From the NCBI GenBank assembly GCA_937901105.1, contig CALCHD010000016.1, positions 1 through 11,876 of the forward strand: a stretch of DNA of 11,876 bases. Reading direction: 5' to 3'. This DNA is from an uncultured Bacteroidales bacterium. Its GTDB lineage: Bacteria; Bacteroidota; Bacteroidia; Bacteroidales; UBA932. Made by a program: the position numbers and the translations under genes. Of this stretch, positions 1 through 6,883 are shown piece by piece (positions within the stretch are counted from its first letter, which is position 1; each line of letters starts with the position of its first letter). The notes beneath the pieces are model-generated. The model did not search any database and was not told the DNA's origin. It saw only the letters and a program-made list of their open reading frames with translations.

Positions 1-21
1 ACAGACAGAGGAGTAATTTTT

Positions 22-1374
22 ATGAACGGTAAGGATATACAATACTCCAGACCTAAAAAGGTACAGCTTGTAACCTTGGGCTGCTCAAAGAACAGAGTTG
101 ACTCGGAGCACCTTCTAAAGCAGATGGCCAGTGAGGGTGTTGAGATTGTAGGCTCTGATCATGTGTTGGGCGAGAAGAGCAAGGTGGACGCTGTGATCCT
201 GAACACTTGCGGATTCATCAAAGATGCAAAGGAGGAGTCCATTGAGGCCATTCTGGCAGCAGTGGAGGCCAAGGCTTGCGGCTACGTGGGGCAGGTGTTT
301 GTGTTCGGTTGCCTTTCCCAAAGATACAAGGATGAACTTGTAGAGGAGATTCCTGAAGTGGACGGCTTCTTTGGAGCATTTGACTGGGACAGCATCCTTA
401 ATGCAATGGGGATGACAAAGAAGGAGAGCCTGCTGCAGGAGAGATATCTTACCACCCCAAAACACTACGCTTATCTTAAGATTTCCGAGGGATGTGACCG
501 CACCTGTTCGTATTGTGCCATTCCGGGCATAAGGGGCAGGCACATTTCTGTTCCAATGGAGGAACTGGTAGAGGAGGCACGCAATCTCGCCTCAATGGGA
601 GTTCGTGAGCTGATTGTAATTGCCCAGGATACCACATATTACGGCCTTGACCTTTACAAACGCAGGGCACTTGGAGAGCTGTTGGGGAAACTTTGTGAGA
701 TTGAAGGCATAGAGTGGATAAGAATACACTATTCATACCCCGACCAGTTTCCCGACGATGTGTTGGAGATTATGGCCTCAAATCCAAAAATCTGCAAATA
801 CATTGACATTCCGTTGCAGCATTCGTCATCAAAGGTGCTGAAGATGATGCGCCGGAGCATTGACGGCCCGCAGACCCAGGCTGTGATTGACAGGATAAAG
901 GCCAAGGTCCCAGGAGTTGTTTTGAGAACCACTCTCATTGTTGGCCACCCTGGTGAGGACAGAAGGGAGTTTGACAAGCTTCTGGCATTTGTGCAGCGCA
1001 ATAAGTTTGACAGGCTGGGGGCATTCACATACTCGGAGGAGGAAGGTACATATGGAGCGCTTCATTTCAAGGATACTGTGAGGGAGAGCACCAAGCAGGC
1101 CCGCTATGAAGAGCTTATGGAGCTGCAGAGCGTAATCTCCCTGAATGCAAATGAGGCAAGGGTAGGCTCTGTGGAGAAAGTTATAGTGGATTCCTGCAAT
1201 GACGGTGTGCTTGTATGCCGTTCACAGGGCGAAAGTCCGGAGGTTGACGGAGAAATCCTCATTGGAAACACTGGAGAATTTGCTCCGGAAAAATTAATTG
1301 GTAAATTTGTAACTGCGAAAATAGTTGGGGCCAATGAATATGACCTTTTGGCCGAGATTATTTCAGTTGAATAA
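22..1374 (+). CDS. rimO: Ribosomal protein S12 methylthiotransferase RimO
   Basis: Radical-SAM enzyme that adds a methylthio group to a conserved aspartate of ribosomal protein S12 in the cytoplasm. The 450-residue protein has the full family layout. The N-terminal UPF0004 domain carries three cluster cysteines (C21 in LGCSKN, C63 in NTCGF, C97 in FGCLSQ). The radical-SAM motif CDRTCSYC gives C158, C162 and C165, followed by AIPGIRGRH. The last ~65 residues match a TRAM-type domain. The motifs VDSEHL and EGCDRTCSYCAIP favour RimO over the tRNA-modifying relative MiaB; this is from memory of the families. The ATG at 22 puts the first cysteine at the usual distance. A purine-rich GAGGAG at 8-13 could act as a Shine-Dalgarno site, which is uncommon in this phylum, or could be the tail of an upstream gene. 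fabG follows after 28 bp. Length and motifs look intact. Confidence 0.95.
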   Translation: MNGKDIQYSRPKKVQLVTLGCSKNRVDSEHLLKQMASEGVEIVGSDHVLGEKSKVDAVILNTCGFIKDAKEESIEAILAAVEAKACGYVGQVFVFGCLSQRYKDELVEEIPEVDGFFGAFDWDSILNAMGMTKKESLLQERYLTTPKHYAYLKISEGCDRTCSYCAIPGIRGRHISVPMEELVEEARNLASMGVRELIVIAQDTTYYGLDLYKRRALGELLGKLCEIEGIEWIRIHYSYPDQFPDDVLEIMASNPKICKYIDIPLQHSSSKVLKMMRRSIDGPQTQAVIDRIKAKVPGVVLRTTLIVGHPGEDRREFDKLLAFVQRNKFDRLGAFTYSEEEGTYGALHFKDTVRESTKQARYEELMELQSVISLNANEARVGSVEKVIVDSCNDGVLVCRSQGESPEVDGEILIGNTGEFAPEKLIGKFVTAKIVGANEYDLLAEIISVE

Positions 1375-1402
1375 CAGAAAACTAAACTAAATCTATACTT
1401 AT

Positions 1403-2149
1403 ATGAAATTATTGGAGGGAAAAGTTGCCCTAGTGACAGGTGCAGCAAGAGGTATTGGCAAGGCTATTGCCTTGAAATATGCACAGGAAGGTGCTAACGT
1501 GGCTTTTACCGACTTGGTAATTGATGAGAATGGTGAGAACACCAAAAAAGAGATAGAGGCATACGGAGTAAAAGCCCTTGCTATCGCTTCAAACGCTGCC
1601 AGCTTTGAGGAGGCTCATGCTGCAGTTGAGCAGGTTGTTAAGGAGTTCGGACGCCTGGATATCCTTGTAAACAATGCAGGTATCACTAAAGACGGCCTTA
1701 TGATGAGAATGTCAGAGGCACAGTGGGATGCTGTGATTGCAGTAAACCTTAAGTCTGCGTTCAACTTTGTTCACGCTGTAACTCCAGTTATGATGCGCCA
1801 GAGAAGCGGCTCAATCATTAATATGAGTTCAGTTGTAGGTGTTCATGGCAACGCCGGACAGTGCAACTACTCTGCTTCAAAGGCAGGTATGATTGGTCTT
1901 GCAAAATCAATTGCGCAGGAGTTGGGCTCAAGAGGTGTAAGGGCAAATGCAATTGCTCCAGGCTTCATCATTACCGAAATGACTGCAAAGCTTCCTGAAG
2001 AGGTAAGAGAGAGCTGGAATGCAAAGATTCCTCTACGCCGTGGCGGTACTACCGAAGACATTGCAAATGTTGCAACTTTCTTGGCAAGTGACATGAGCAG
2101 CTATGTAACCGGTCAGGTTATCTCTGTTTGCGGTGGTATGCAGATGTAA
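1403..2149 (+). CDS. fabG: 3-oxoacyl-[acyl-carrier-protein] reductase FabG
   Basis: NADPH-dependent short-chain dehydrogenase that reduces 3-oxoacyl-ACP in each round of fatty-acid elongation, in the cytoplasm. The 248-residue protein is the standard FabG length. It shows the Rossmann cofactor motif TGAARGIG (12-19), NNAG (90-93), and the catalytic set N115, S143, Y156 and K160 in the YSASK context. The end, YVTGQVISVCGGMQM, is the usual FabG C-terminus, with C in place of the more common D before GG. The start at 1403 gives the compact N-terminus MKLLEGKVALVTG expected for the family. It lies 28 bp after rimO and 47 bp before glmM on the same strand, so co-transcription is likely. SDR enzymes are numerous and some FabG-like proteins act on other substrates, but length and motif spacing fit true FabG well. 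Confidence 0.9.
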   Translation: MKLLEGKVALVTGAARGIGKAIALKYAQEGANVAFTDLVIDENGENTKKEIEAYGVKALAIASNAASFEEAHAAVEQVVKEFGRLDILVNNAGITKDGLMMRMSEAQWDAVIAVNLKSAFNFVHAVTPVMMRQRSGSIINMSSVVGVHGNAGQCNYSASKAGMIGLAKSIAQELGSRGVRANAIAPGFIITEMTAKLPEEVRESWNAKIPLRRGGTTEDIANVATFLASDMSSYVTGQVISVCGGMQM

Positions 2150-2167
2150 TTGGAAACTTTGTTCCAA
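2150..2167 (+). other. Small inverted repeat in the fabG-glmM gap
   Basis: TTGGAA (2150-2155) and TTCCAA (2162-2167) form a perfect 6-bp inverted repeat with a 6-base loop, directly after the fabG stop codon. The downstream flank is A-rich rather than T-rich, so it does not look like an intrinsic terminator. It could be an mRNA hairpin that stabilises or processes the fabG-glmM transcript, or chance. The glmM start lies 29 bases beyond it. Confidence 0.3.
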
Positions 2168-2196
2168 CAAAAAATAGAAGACATAAAGAAAGATAT

Positions 2197-3585
2197 ATGA
2201 CACTCATAAAATCAATTTCTGGAATTAGGGGAACTATAGGCGGCGCCATTGGTGACAACCTTACCCCGCTTGATGCAGTAAAGTTCACTGCTTCATATGC
2301 AAAATGGCTTACAGGAAAGAATCCTGGCAGAAAACTTACTGTTGTCCTGGGAAGAGACGCCAGACTGTCGGGAGAAATGGTAAATGACCTTGTTGAGGGA
2401 ACTTTGCTGGGTTGTGGAGTGAATGTTATAAATGTGGGCCTTTGTACAACTCCAGGAGTTGAGATGGCTGTTGTGGCAAGAAAGGCAGACGGAGGTATCA
2501 TCCTTACTGCCAGCCATAATCCAAAACAGTGGAACGCCCTTAAGCTTCTCAATGAGAGGGGTGAGTTCCTTAATGCTGCAGAGGGCGCAATGATCCTTGA
2601 GTATGCAGTTAAGGAGGAGTTCAACTTTGTGGAGGTTGACGGGCTTGGCAAGGTGTTGAGCCGTGAGCCTTACGATGTTGAGCACATTGACGCAGTTCTT
2701 GCATTGCCTTTGGTAGATGCGGAGCTTGTGAAGAAACAGGGCTTCAAAGTTGCTGTTGATGCTGTTGATTCAGTTGGAGGCGTTGTTATCCCTGCCCTTT
2801 TGGAGAGAATGGGTGTTGAGGTGGTTAAGCTTTATTGCGAGCCTACCGGAAACTTCTCCCATAATCCGGAGCCTGTTCCAGAAAACCTTACAGAGATCTG
2901 CAAGGTTGTTAAGGAGAGCGGTGCAGACCTTGGTGTTATTGTAGACCCTGATGTAGACCGTCTTGCCCTTGTAAGCGAGACAGGCGAGCTGTTTGGCGAG
3001 GAGTACACCTTGGTTGCAGTTGCAGATTACGTCCTTTCAAATACCCCAGGAAATACCGTTTCAAACTTGAGTTCATCAAGGGCATTGAAAGATGTAACAG
3101 AAAAGCACGGCATGCAGCACAACGCTTCAGCAGTAGGAGAGGTGAACGTTACTACCCTTATGAAAGCCACCAATGCTGTAATTGGCGGTGAGGGTAATGG
3201 TGGCGTAATCTACCCTGAGCTCCACTATGGCCGTGATGCTCTTGTAGGTGTGGCATTGTTCCTTACCCATTTGGCAAAGAAAGGCTGCAAGGTAAGCGAA
3301 CTTAAGAAAGAGTATCCAAGCTACTTCATCTCAAAGAACAAGATTGAGCTTACACCAGATATCAATGTGGACGATGTTCTTGTTAAGATGAAGGAGAAAT
3401 ACGCCTGCGAGAAGGTAACTGACATTGACGGCGTGAAGATTGATTTCCCTACAGAGTGGGTTCACCTTCGCAAATCAAATACAGAGCCTATCATCCGCAT
3501 CTACAGCGAGAGCAAGGATGAGGAGAGTGCAAACGCATTGGCTCAGAAAATAGTTGGTGAGATAAAGGAGATCTGCGGATTGTAG
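2197..3585 (+). CDS. glmM: Phosphoglucosamine mutase (phosphohexomutase family)
   Basis: Interconverts glucosamine-6-phosphate and glucosamine-1-phosphate on the way to UDP-GlcNAc, needed for peptidoglycan and LPS. The 462-residue protein shows every active-site element of the alpha-D-phosphohexomutase family: the phosphoserine loop TASHNP (S106), the metal loop DPDVDR (250-255), the sugar-binding loop GEGNGG (331-336) and the phosphate-binding loop RKSNTEP (425-431) with R434. The GEGNGG loop, instead of the GEQSGH of classic bacterial GlmM, and the N-terminus SISGIRGTIGG resemble the archaeal-type GlmM group that also occurs in Bacteroidota. The ATG at 2197 was chosen because homology starts there. 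The frame is open back to an ATG at 2128, but that would overlap the end of fabG and add 23 unrelated residues. Phosphomannomutase or phosphoglucomutase activity cannot be excluded from sequence. It is probably the last gene of the rimO-fabG-glmM run. Confidence 0.85.
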   Translation: MTLIKSISGIRGTIGGAIGDNLTPLDAVKFTASYAKWLTGKNPGRKLTVVLGRDARLSGEMVNDLVEGTLLGCGVNVINVGLCTTPGVEMAVVARKADGGIILTASHNPKQWNALKLLNERGEFLNAAEGAMILEYAVKEEFNFVEVDGLGKVLSREPYDVEHIDAVLALPLVDAELVKKQGFKVAVDAVDSVGGVVIPALLERMGVEVVKLYCEPTGNFSHNPEPVPENLTEICKVVKESGADLGVIVDPDVDRLALVSETGELFGEEYTLVAVADYVLSNTPGNTVSNLSSSRALKDVTEKHGMQHNASAVGEVNVTTLMKATNAVIGGEGNGGVIYPELHYGRDALVGVALFLTHLAKKGCKVSELKKEYPSYFISKNKIELTPDINVDDVLVKMKEKYACEKVTDIDGVKIDFPTEWVHLRKSNTEPIIRIYSESKDEESANALAQKIVGEIKEICGL

Positions 3586-3606
3586 CAAGTTCTTCCCGAT
3601 AAAATT

Positions 3607-3636
3607 AATGGCAGCCATGCGGCTGCCATTTTTTTT
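3607..3636 (+). terminator. Intrinsic terminator after glmM
   Basis: A perfect 10-bp stem, AATGGCAGCC / GGCTGCCATT, with a 4-base ATGC loop is followed by a run of T to 3636. It lies 21 bases after the glmM stop and just before the convergent yicC stop at 3641. Read from the minus strand the hairpin is followed by ATTAATTTTA, a weaker U-tract, so it may also end yicC transcription. Confidence 0.9.
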
Positions 3637-3640
3637 GTAT

Positions 3641-4501
3641 TTAAAGGATATTCAAACTCTGCTCTTTAATTTTTTCAAGCTCGTCTTTCATGCGGACTAC
3701 CCATTTCTGGATCTCTGCATGGTTGGCTTTTGAGCCCATGGTGTTTATCTCGCGGCCCATCTCCTGTGCAATGAAACCGAGTTTCTTGCCAGGGTAAGGC
3801 TCTGTGTTGATGGTTTCCATAAAGTATTTGCAGTGCTGGCGGAGACGTACTTTCTCCTCGTTGATATCCAGCTTCTCTACATAGAATACAATCTCCTGCT
3901 CAAGGCGGTTGGCATCCGGGGTGATTCCAAGCTCATCTATGCGGGCTTTGATGCGCTCTTTTACAGCCTCAACGCGGCTTGCCTCAAATTTCTCCACCTC
4001 TGCTACAAAAGACTCTATAAGTGCTACGCGGGAGGTTACATCGTTGTAAAGGATCTCACCCTCTTTTGCACGGAAATCATTGATTGCTGCCACAGCGTTG
4101 TGGATTGCCTGTTCAAGGGAGTTCCAGCTCTCCTCTGTCATCTCCTGTTTCTTTACATCTACAACATCCGGCATTTTCAGGATTGTCTGGAGGATGGTGT
4201 CGGTACATTCGGTAAAGCCAAGCTCCTTTATCTGGGCAAGGTAGTTGTCAAATATCTCCTTGTTGATCTGTTTTGCCTGGGCAGTTGCGTTCTGCTCCAT
4301 TGTTGCAAAAAGGTCTATGTTTCCTCTCTGGAGCTCTTTTGCTATGTGTTGTCTTACAGCCATCTCCTTATCTCTTGGGATAAGTGAACTCTTGATGCTG
4401 ATGTCGGCATTCTTTCCGTTAAGGGAACGGATCTCTATAATTATTTTGCTGTCGGGAAGAAGGCATTCTGCCTTTCCGTAGCCTGTCATTGATCTTACCA
4501 T
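3641..4501 (-). CDS. yicC: YicC/YloC-family protein (putative endoribonuclease)
   Basis: Member of the conserved YicC/YloC family, for which endoribonuclease activity has been reported in E. coli and Bacillus proteins; the function here is inferred from family. The 286-residue protein has the N-terminal signature RSMTGYGKAE (3-12), the EIRSLNGKNAD segment (23-33), and the C-terminal DUF1732-type block from GKKLGF to the end (238-286), with the hallmark GREINTMGSKAN. The middle, about 150-230, is Glu/Lys-rich and probably alpha-helical. The start at 4501 matches the family N-terminus M-V/I-RSMTGYG. The frame is open to 4591, but the extra 30 residues have no family similarity and would overlap the promoter boxes. 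It stands alone: convergent with glmM and divergent from glnS. In many Bacteroidales, yicC is followed by gmk (guanylate kinase), which is absent here. Confidence 0.92.
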   Translation of the reverse strand: MVRSMTGYGKAECLLPDSKIIIEIRSLNGKNADISIKSSLIPRDKEMAVRQHIAKELQRGNIDLFATMEQNATAQAKQINKEIFDNYLAQIKELGFTECTDTILQTILKMPDVVDVKKQEMTEESWNSLEQAIHNAVAAINDFRAKEGEILYNDVTSRVALIESFVAEVEKFEASRVEAVKERIKARIDELGITPDANRLEQEIVFYVEKLDINEEKVRLRQHCKYFMETINTEPYPGKKLGFIAQEMGREINTMGSKANHAEIQKWVVRMKDELEKIKEQSLNIL

Positions 4502-4518
4502 TTCTGTGATATTTTCTG

Positions 4519-4549
4519 CAAATGTAAGCAATTTTACACACTGGTGAAA
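4519..4549 (-). promoter_or_regulatory. Predicted Bacteroidota-type promoter of yicC
   Basis: On the minus strand, TACATTTG (4519-4526) is a perfect match to the -7 box TAnnTTTG. Exactly 19 bases upstream lies TTTC (4546-4549), a 3-of-4 match to the -33 box TTTG. The -7 box ends 17 bases before the yicC ATG, leaving a very short leader. This is the best-formed promoter in the window. Confidence 0.65.
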
Positions 4550-4600
4550 CCTGCAGGAGAGTTTAGTGGCAATCAGATGCCCCGTTTGCAATATTTTTAT

Positions 4601-4608
4601 TATATTTG
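4601..4608 (+). promoter_or_regulatory. Predicted -7 box of the glnS promoter
   Basis: TATATTTG perfectly matches the Bacteroidota -7 consensus TAnnTTTG and lies 19 bases before the glnS ATG, in an AT-rich stretch. No TTTG or TTG sits at the expected 19-21 base distance upstream. The nearest, TTTG at 4585-4588, is only 12 bases away. The -33 element is therefore weak or absent. Confidence 0.55.
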
Positions 4609-4627
4609 CTTGTTAATTTTTACTACA

Positions 4628-6298
4628 ATGGAAGAAGTTAAAAATGAGGTGGCGCAGGAGCGTCAGTTGAACTTTATTGAAGAGATAGTTGAGAACGATT
4701 TGGCAACCGGCAAACATGAGAGCATTCTTACCCGTTTCCCGCCGGAGCCGAACGGTTATCTGCATATTGGCCATGCGAAGAGCATCTGCCTTAACTTTGG
4801 CCTTGCAAAGAAATATGGCGGAAAGACAAATATCCGCTTTGATGATACCAACCCTACAAAAGAGGATGTTGAGTATGTTGATTCAATCAAGCAGGATGTA
4901 AAATGGCTTGGATTTGAGTGGGCCAACGAGTTCTATGCATCTGACTATTTTGAGCAGCTTTATGTGTGGGCACAGGAGCTTATTAAGAAGGGACTTGCAT
5001 ACGTTGATGACCAGAGCCAGGAGGAGATCAGAGCTACCCGCGGTACAGTAAACCAGCCGGGTATCAACAGCCCTTATAGAGACCGCAGCGTTGAGGAGAA
5101 CTTGAAGCTGTTCCAGGAGATGCGCGAGGGCAAATACAAAGAGGGTGAGAAGGTGTTGCGTGCAAAGATTGATATGGCGCACCCTAACATGATGTTCAGA
5201 GACCCTCTTATGTACAGGATCAATTATTCACACCATCATAGAACAGGTGACAAATGGTGCATTTACCCAATGTACGACTATGCTCACGGTCAGAGTGACT
5301 CAATTGAGGGTATTACACACTCAATATGTACACTTGAGTTTGATGTACACCGTCCTTTGTACGACTGGTTCATTGAGAAACTGGAGATTTTCCCTTCACA
5401 CCAGTACGAGTTTGCCCGTTTGAACCTTACTTACACTGTAATGAGCAAGCGTAAGCTTCTGGAGCTTGTTAAGAACAACTACGTTCGTGGATGGGATGAC
5501 CCTCGTATGCCAACCATCTGCGGTATCAGAAGAAGAGGTTATACTCCAGAGAGTATCCGCCTGTTTGCAGAGAAAGTGGGCGTTGCAAAACGTGACAACA
5601 CAATTGACCTTTCATTGCTTGAGTGGTGTGTAAGGGAGGACTTGAACAAGCGCTCTAACAGATATATGACAGTGCTTGACCCTATCAAGCTTGTCATCAC
5701 CAACTGGGAGGACGGCAAAGTTGAGGAGTTCCAGGCACCTCTTAACCCAGCAGATCCAGACGGTCCAAAACGTACCGTTAAGTTTGCAAAAGAGCTTTAC
5801 ATTGAGCGTGACGACTTTATGGAGGAGCCTCCAAAGAAATATTTCCGCTTGAAACCGGGTGGAGAGGTCCGTATGAAATACACCTACATCATCAAATGTG
5901 AGGAGGTTGTAAAAGACGAGAACGGCAACATTGTTGAGATCCGCTGTACATATGACCCTACTTCAAAACCAGGTGCCGGCGAGTGGCGTTCAGTAAAAGG
6001 AACTATCCACTGGGTAGCATGCTCACAGGCCAAGGAGGTTGAGGTGAGACTTGTAGACCGCCTGTTTACAGAGCCTTTCATGGATGCAATTCCAGAGGGT
6101 ACAGACTACAAGGATTACTTGAACCCGGATTCAATGAACATCGTTACCGGTTATGCAGAGCCTGCATTGCTTGAGGACAACAGCGGCATTGCAGTACAGT
6201 TTGAGCGCCTTGGCTACTTTGTGAAAGACCAGGACTCAACCGATGAGAAGCTTGTATTCAACAAGACAACCGGTTTGAAGGATACTTTCAAAAAGTAA
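4628..6298 (+). CDS. glnS: Glutaminyl-tRNA synthetase
   Basis: Class I aminoacyl-tRNA synthetase that charges tRNA-Gln with glutamine in the cytoplasm. The 556-residue protein is close to the E. coli enzyme in length (554). It has the ATP-binding signature PPEPNGYLHIGH with HIGH at 46-49, the acceptor-site region IRFDDTNP (69-76), and the KMSKS-type loop VMSKR (271-275), the form typical of GlnRS. The C-terminal half from about residue 345 fits the anticodon-binding beta-barrels. The ATG at 4628 was chosen because it follows a good -7 box and gives the normal N-terminal length. An in-frame ATG at 4544 would add 28 residues without family similarity and run through the promoter. GlnRS rather than GluRS is supported by the VMSKR loop and the long C-terminal part without a GluRS-type helical cage. 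The gene is monocistronic, with terminators on its downstream side. Confidence 0.96.
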   Translation: MEEVKNEVAQERQLNFIEEIVENDLATGKHESILTRFPPEPNGYLHIGHAKSICLNFGLAKKYGGKTNIRFDDTNPTKEDVEYVDSIKQDVKWLGFEWANEFYASDYFEQLYVWAQELIKKGLAYVDDQSQEEIRATRGTVNQPGINSPYRDRSVEENLKLFQEMREGKYKEGEKVLRAKIDMAHPNMMFRDPLMYRINYSHHHRTGDKWCIYPMYDYAHGQSDSIEGITHSICTLEFDVHRPLYDWFIEKLEIFPSHQYEFARLNLTYTVMSKRKLLELVKNNYVRGWDDPRMPTICGIRRRGYTPESIRLFAEKVGVAKRDNTIDLSLLEWCVREDLNKRSNRYMTVLDPIKLVITNWEDGKVEEFQAPLNPADPDGPKRTVKFAKELYIERDDFMEEPPKKYFRLKPGGEVRMKYTYIIKCEEVVKDENGNIVEIRCTYDPTSKPGAGEWRSVKGTIHWVACSQAKEVEVRLVDRLFTEPFMDAIPEGTDYKDYLNPDSMNIVTGYAEPALLEDNSGIAVQFERLGYFVKDQDSTDEKLVFNKTTGLKDTFKK

Positions 6299-6323
6299 TT
6301 TCTTCTCCGAAGATAAAGTAAAG

Positions 6324-6359
6324 TGACCTTTGGGACATCGTCCAAAAGGTCATTTTTTT
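6324..6359 (+). terminator. Intrinsic terminator after glnS
   Basis: TGACCTTTGGGA (6324-6335) pairs with TCCAAAAGGTCA (6341-6352), 11 of 12 positions matched, around a 5-base loop. Seven Ts follow at 6353-6359. It begins 25 bases after the glnS stop codon. Confidence 0.85.
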
Positions 6360-6410
6360 GTTGCTGGGAGACTCCTGGCAGTGAGCATGGCTATTCTCTG
6401 CGCGGAAAAT

Positions 6411-6438
6411 GAAAAAAGCCGGCTGAAAGAGCCGGCTT
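6411..6438 (-). terminator. Intrinsic terminator of the DUF805 gene
   Basis: AAGCCGGCT (6416-6424) and AGCCGGCTT (6430-6438) form a perfect 9-bp stem with a 5-base loop. On the minus strand the stem is followed by a run of T (As at 6412-6417 on the plus strand). It lies 20 bases beyond the stop codon of the minus-strand gene ending at 6459. Together with the glnS terminator it insulates the two convergent genes; nothing else is visible between 6360 and 6410. Confidence 0.85.
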
Positions 6439-6458
6439 CTGTGTATGTTGGTGTGAGA

Positions 6459-6800
6459 TTATGCTTTAGGGTTCGCTCCGTACTCGTTGGTATTGTGGTC
6501 ACCCTCTTTGCAAAGCCATGCGAAGATAAGGATGATATTTACGATAGGGATTAAGAAAAGCAATAGGCACCAGCCGCTCTTTCCAATGTCATGAAGACGG
6601 CGAACTCCAAGAGCTATTCCCGGTATCAGCACTACCAATGAGTAGATCCAGTTAAGAGGCTCCCATATAAATGAAGTGATTACACCTGCCAAAAAGTTGA
6701 AAAGGCAGAAATACCAGTATTCTGCTCTGCGTGCTCTGCCGTCGAATGCGGCATATTTATTCTTGATAACATCAAGAAAATACATTTTTAGTTCGTTCAT
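6459..6800 (-). CDS. DUF805 family small integral membrane protein
   Basis: A 113-residue inner-membrane protein of the DUF805 (YhaH-like) family, whose function is unknown. The family hallmarks are clear: an N-terminal FDGRARRAEYWYF segment (19-31), the loop motif RRLHDIGKSGWCLL (67-80), and a tail ending in NTNEYGANPKA. Three or so hydrophobic segments are visible, around 29-46, 50-66 and 76-95, with no signal peptide. The start at 6800 gives the usual short N-terminal arm; an ATG five codons in (MYFLDV) is a possible alternative. The gene stands alone between glnS and nfo, reading away from nfo. Membership of the family is secure, but no substrate or process can be named. Confidence 0.88.
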   Translation of the reverse strand: MNELKMYFLDVIKNKYAAFDGRARRAEYWYFCLFNFLAGVITSFIWEPLNWIYSLVVLIPGIALGVRRLHDIGKSGWCLLLFLIPIVNIILIFAWLCKEGDHNTNEYGANPKA

Positions 6801-6830
6801 AGCATTAAGTGTTATGTGTTTGTTTTTTTG

Positions 6831-6862
6831 TTGTGCTAAGTTAACTTAATTTCTTAAATTAG
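6831..6862 (+). promoter_or_regulatory. Candidate promoter of nfo-recG
   Basis: TAAATTAG (6855-6862) matches 5 of the 6 defined -7 positions, with TTG at 6831-6833 as a possible -33 element 21 bases upstream. The box ends 21 bases before the nfo ATG, and the leader between is strongly A-rich, as is common for Bacteroidota translation starts. TAACTTAA (6842-6849) with TTTG (6819-6822) 19 bases upstream is an alternative, weaker pair. Confidence 0.4.
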
Positions 6863-6867
6863 CGAAA
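6836..6867 (-). promoter_or_regulatory. Candidate promoter of the DUF805 gene
   Basis: On the minus strand, TAACTTAG (6836-6843) matches 5 of the 6 defined positions of the -7 consensus TAnnTTTG. TTTC (6864-6867) lies 20 bases upstream as a possible -33 box. The -7 box overlaps a 12-bp palindrome, TAAGTTAACTTA (6837-6848), and the region is shared with the nfo promoter on the other strand. Confidence 0.4.
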
Positions 6868-6883
6868 AAAAAGAGAAAATATC

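Noticed and set aside
2128..2196. N-terminal extension of glmM from the ATG at 2128
   Set aside because: It would overlap the last codons of fabG, and the 23 extra residues are not family-like. Homology begins at the ATG at 2197.
3833..4387. Plus-strand open frame of 184 codons opposite yicC
   Set aside because: It is antisense to a well-conserved YicC protein. The Cys/Leu-rich translation is typical of a shadow frame and has no start signal.
4502..4591. N-terminal extension of yicC to 4591
   Set aside because: The family N-terminus RSMTGYG starts right after the ATG at 4501, and the extension covers the predicted promoter.
4544..4627. N-terminal extension of glnS from the ATG at 4544
   Set aside because: The extra 28 residues run through the -7 box and the promoter region. 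The ATG at 4628 gives the normal family length.
6330..6554. Plus-strand open frame of 74 codons after glnS
   Set aside because: It starts inside the glnS terminator hairpin, runs through the DUF805 terminator and then antisense into that gene. No coding signal was seen.
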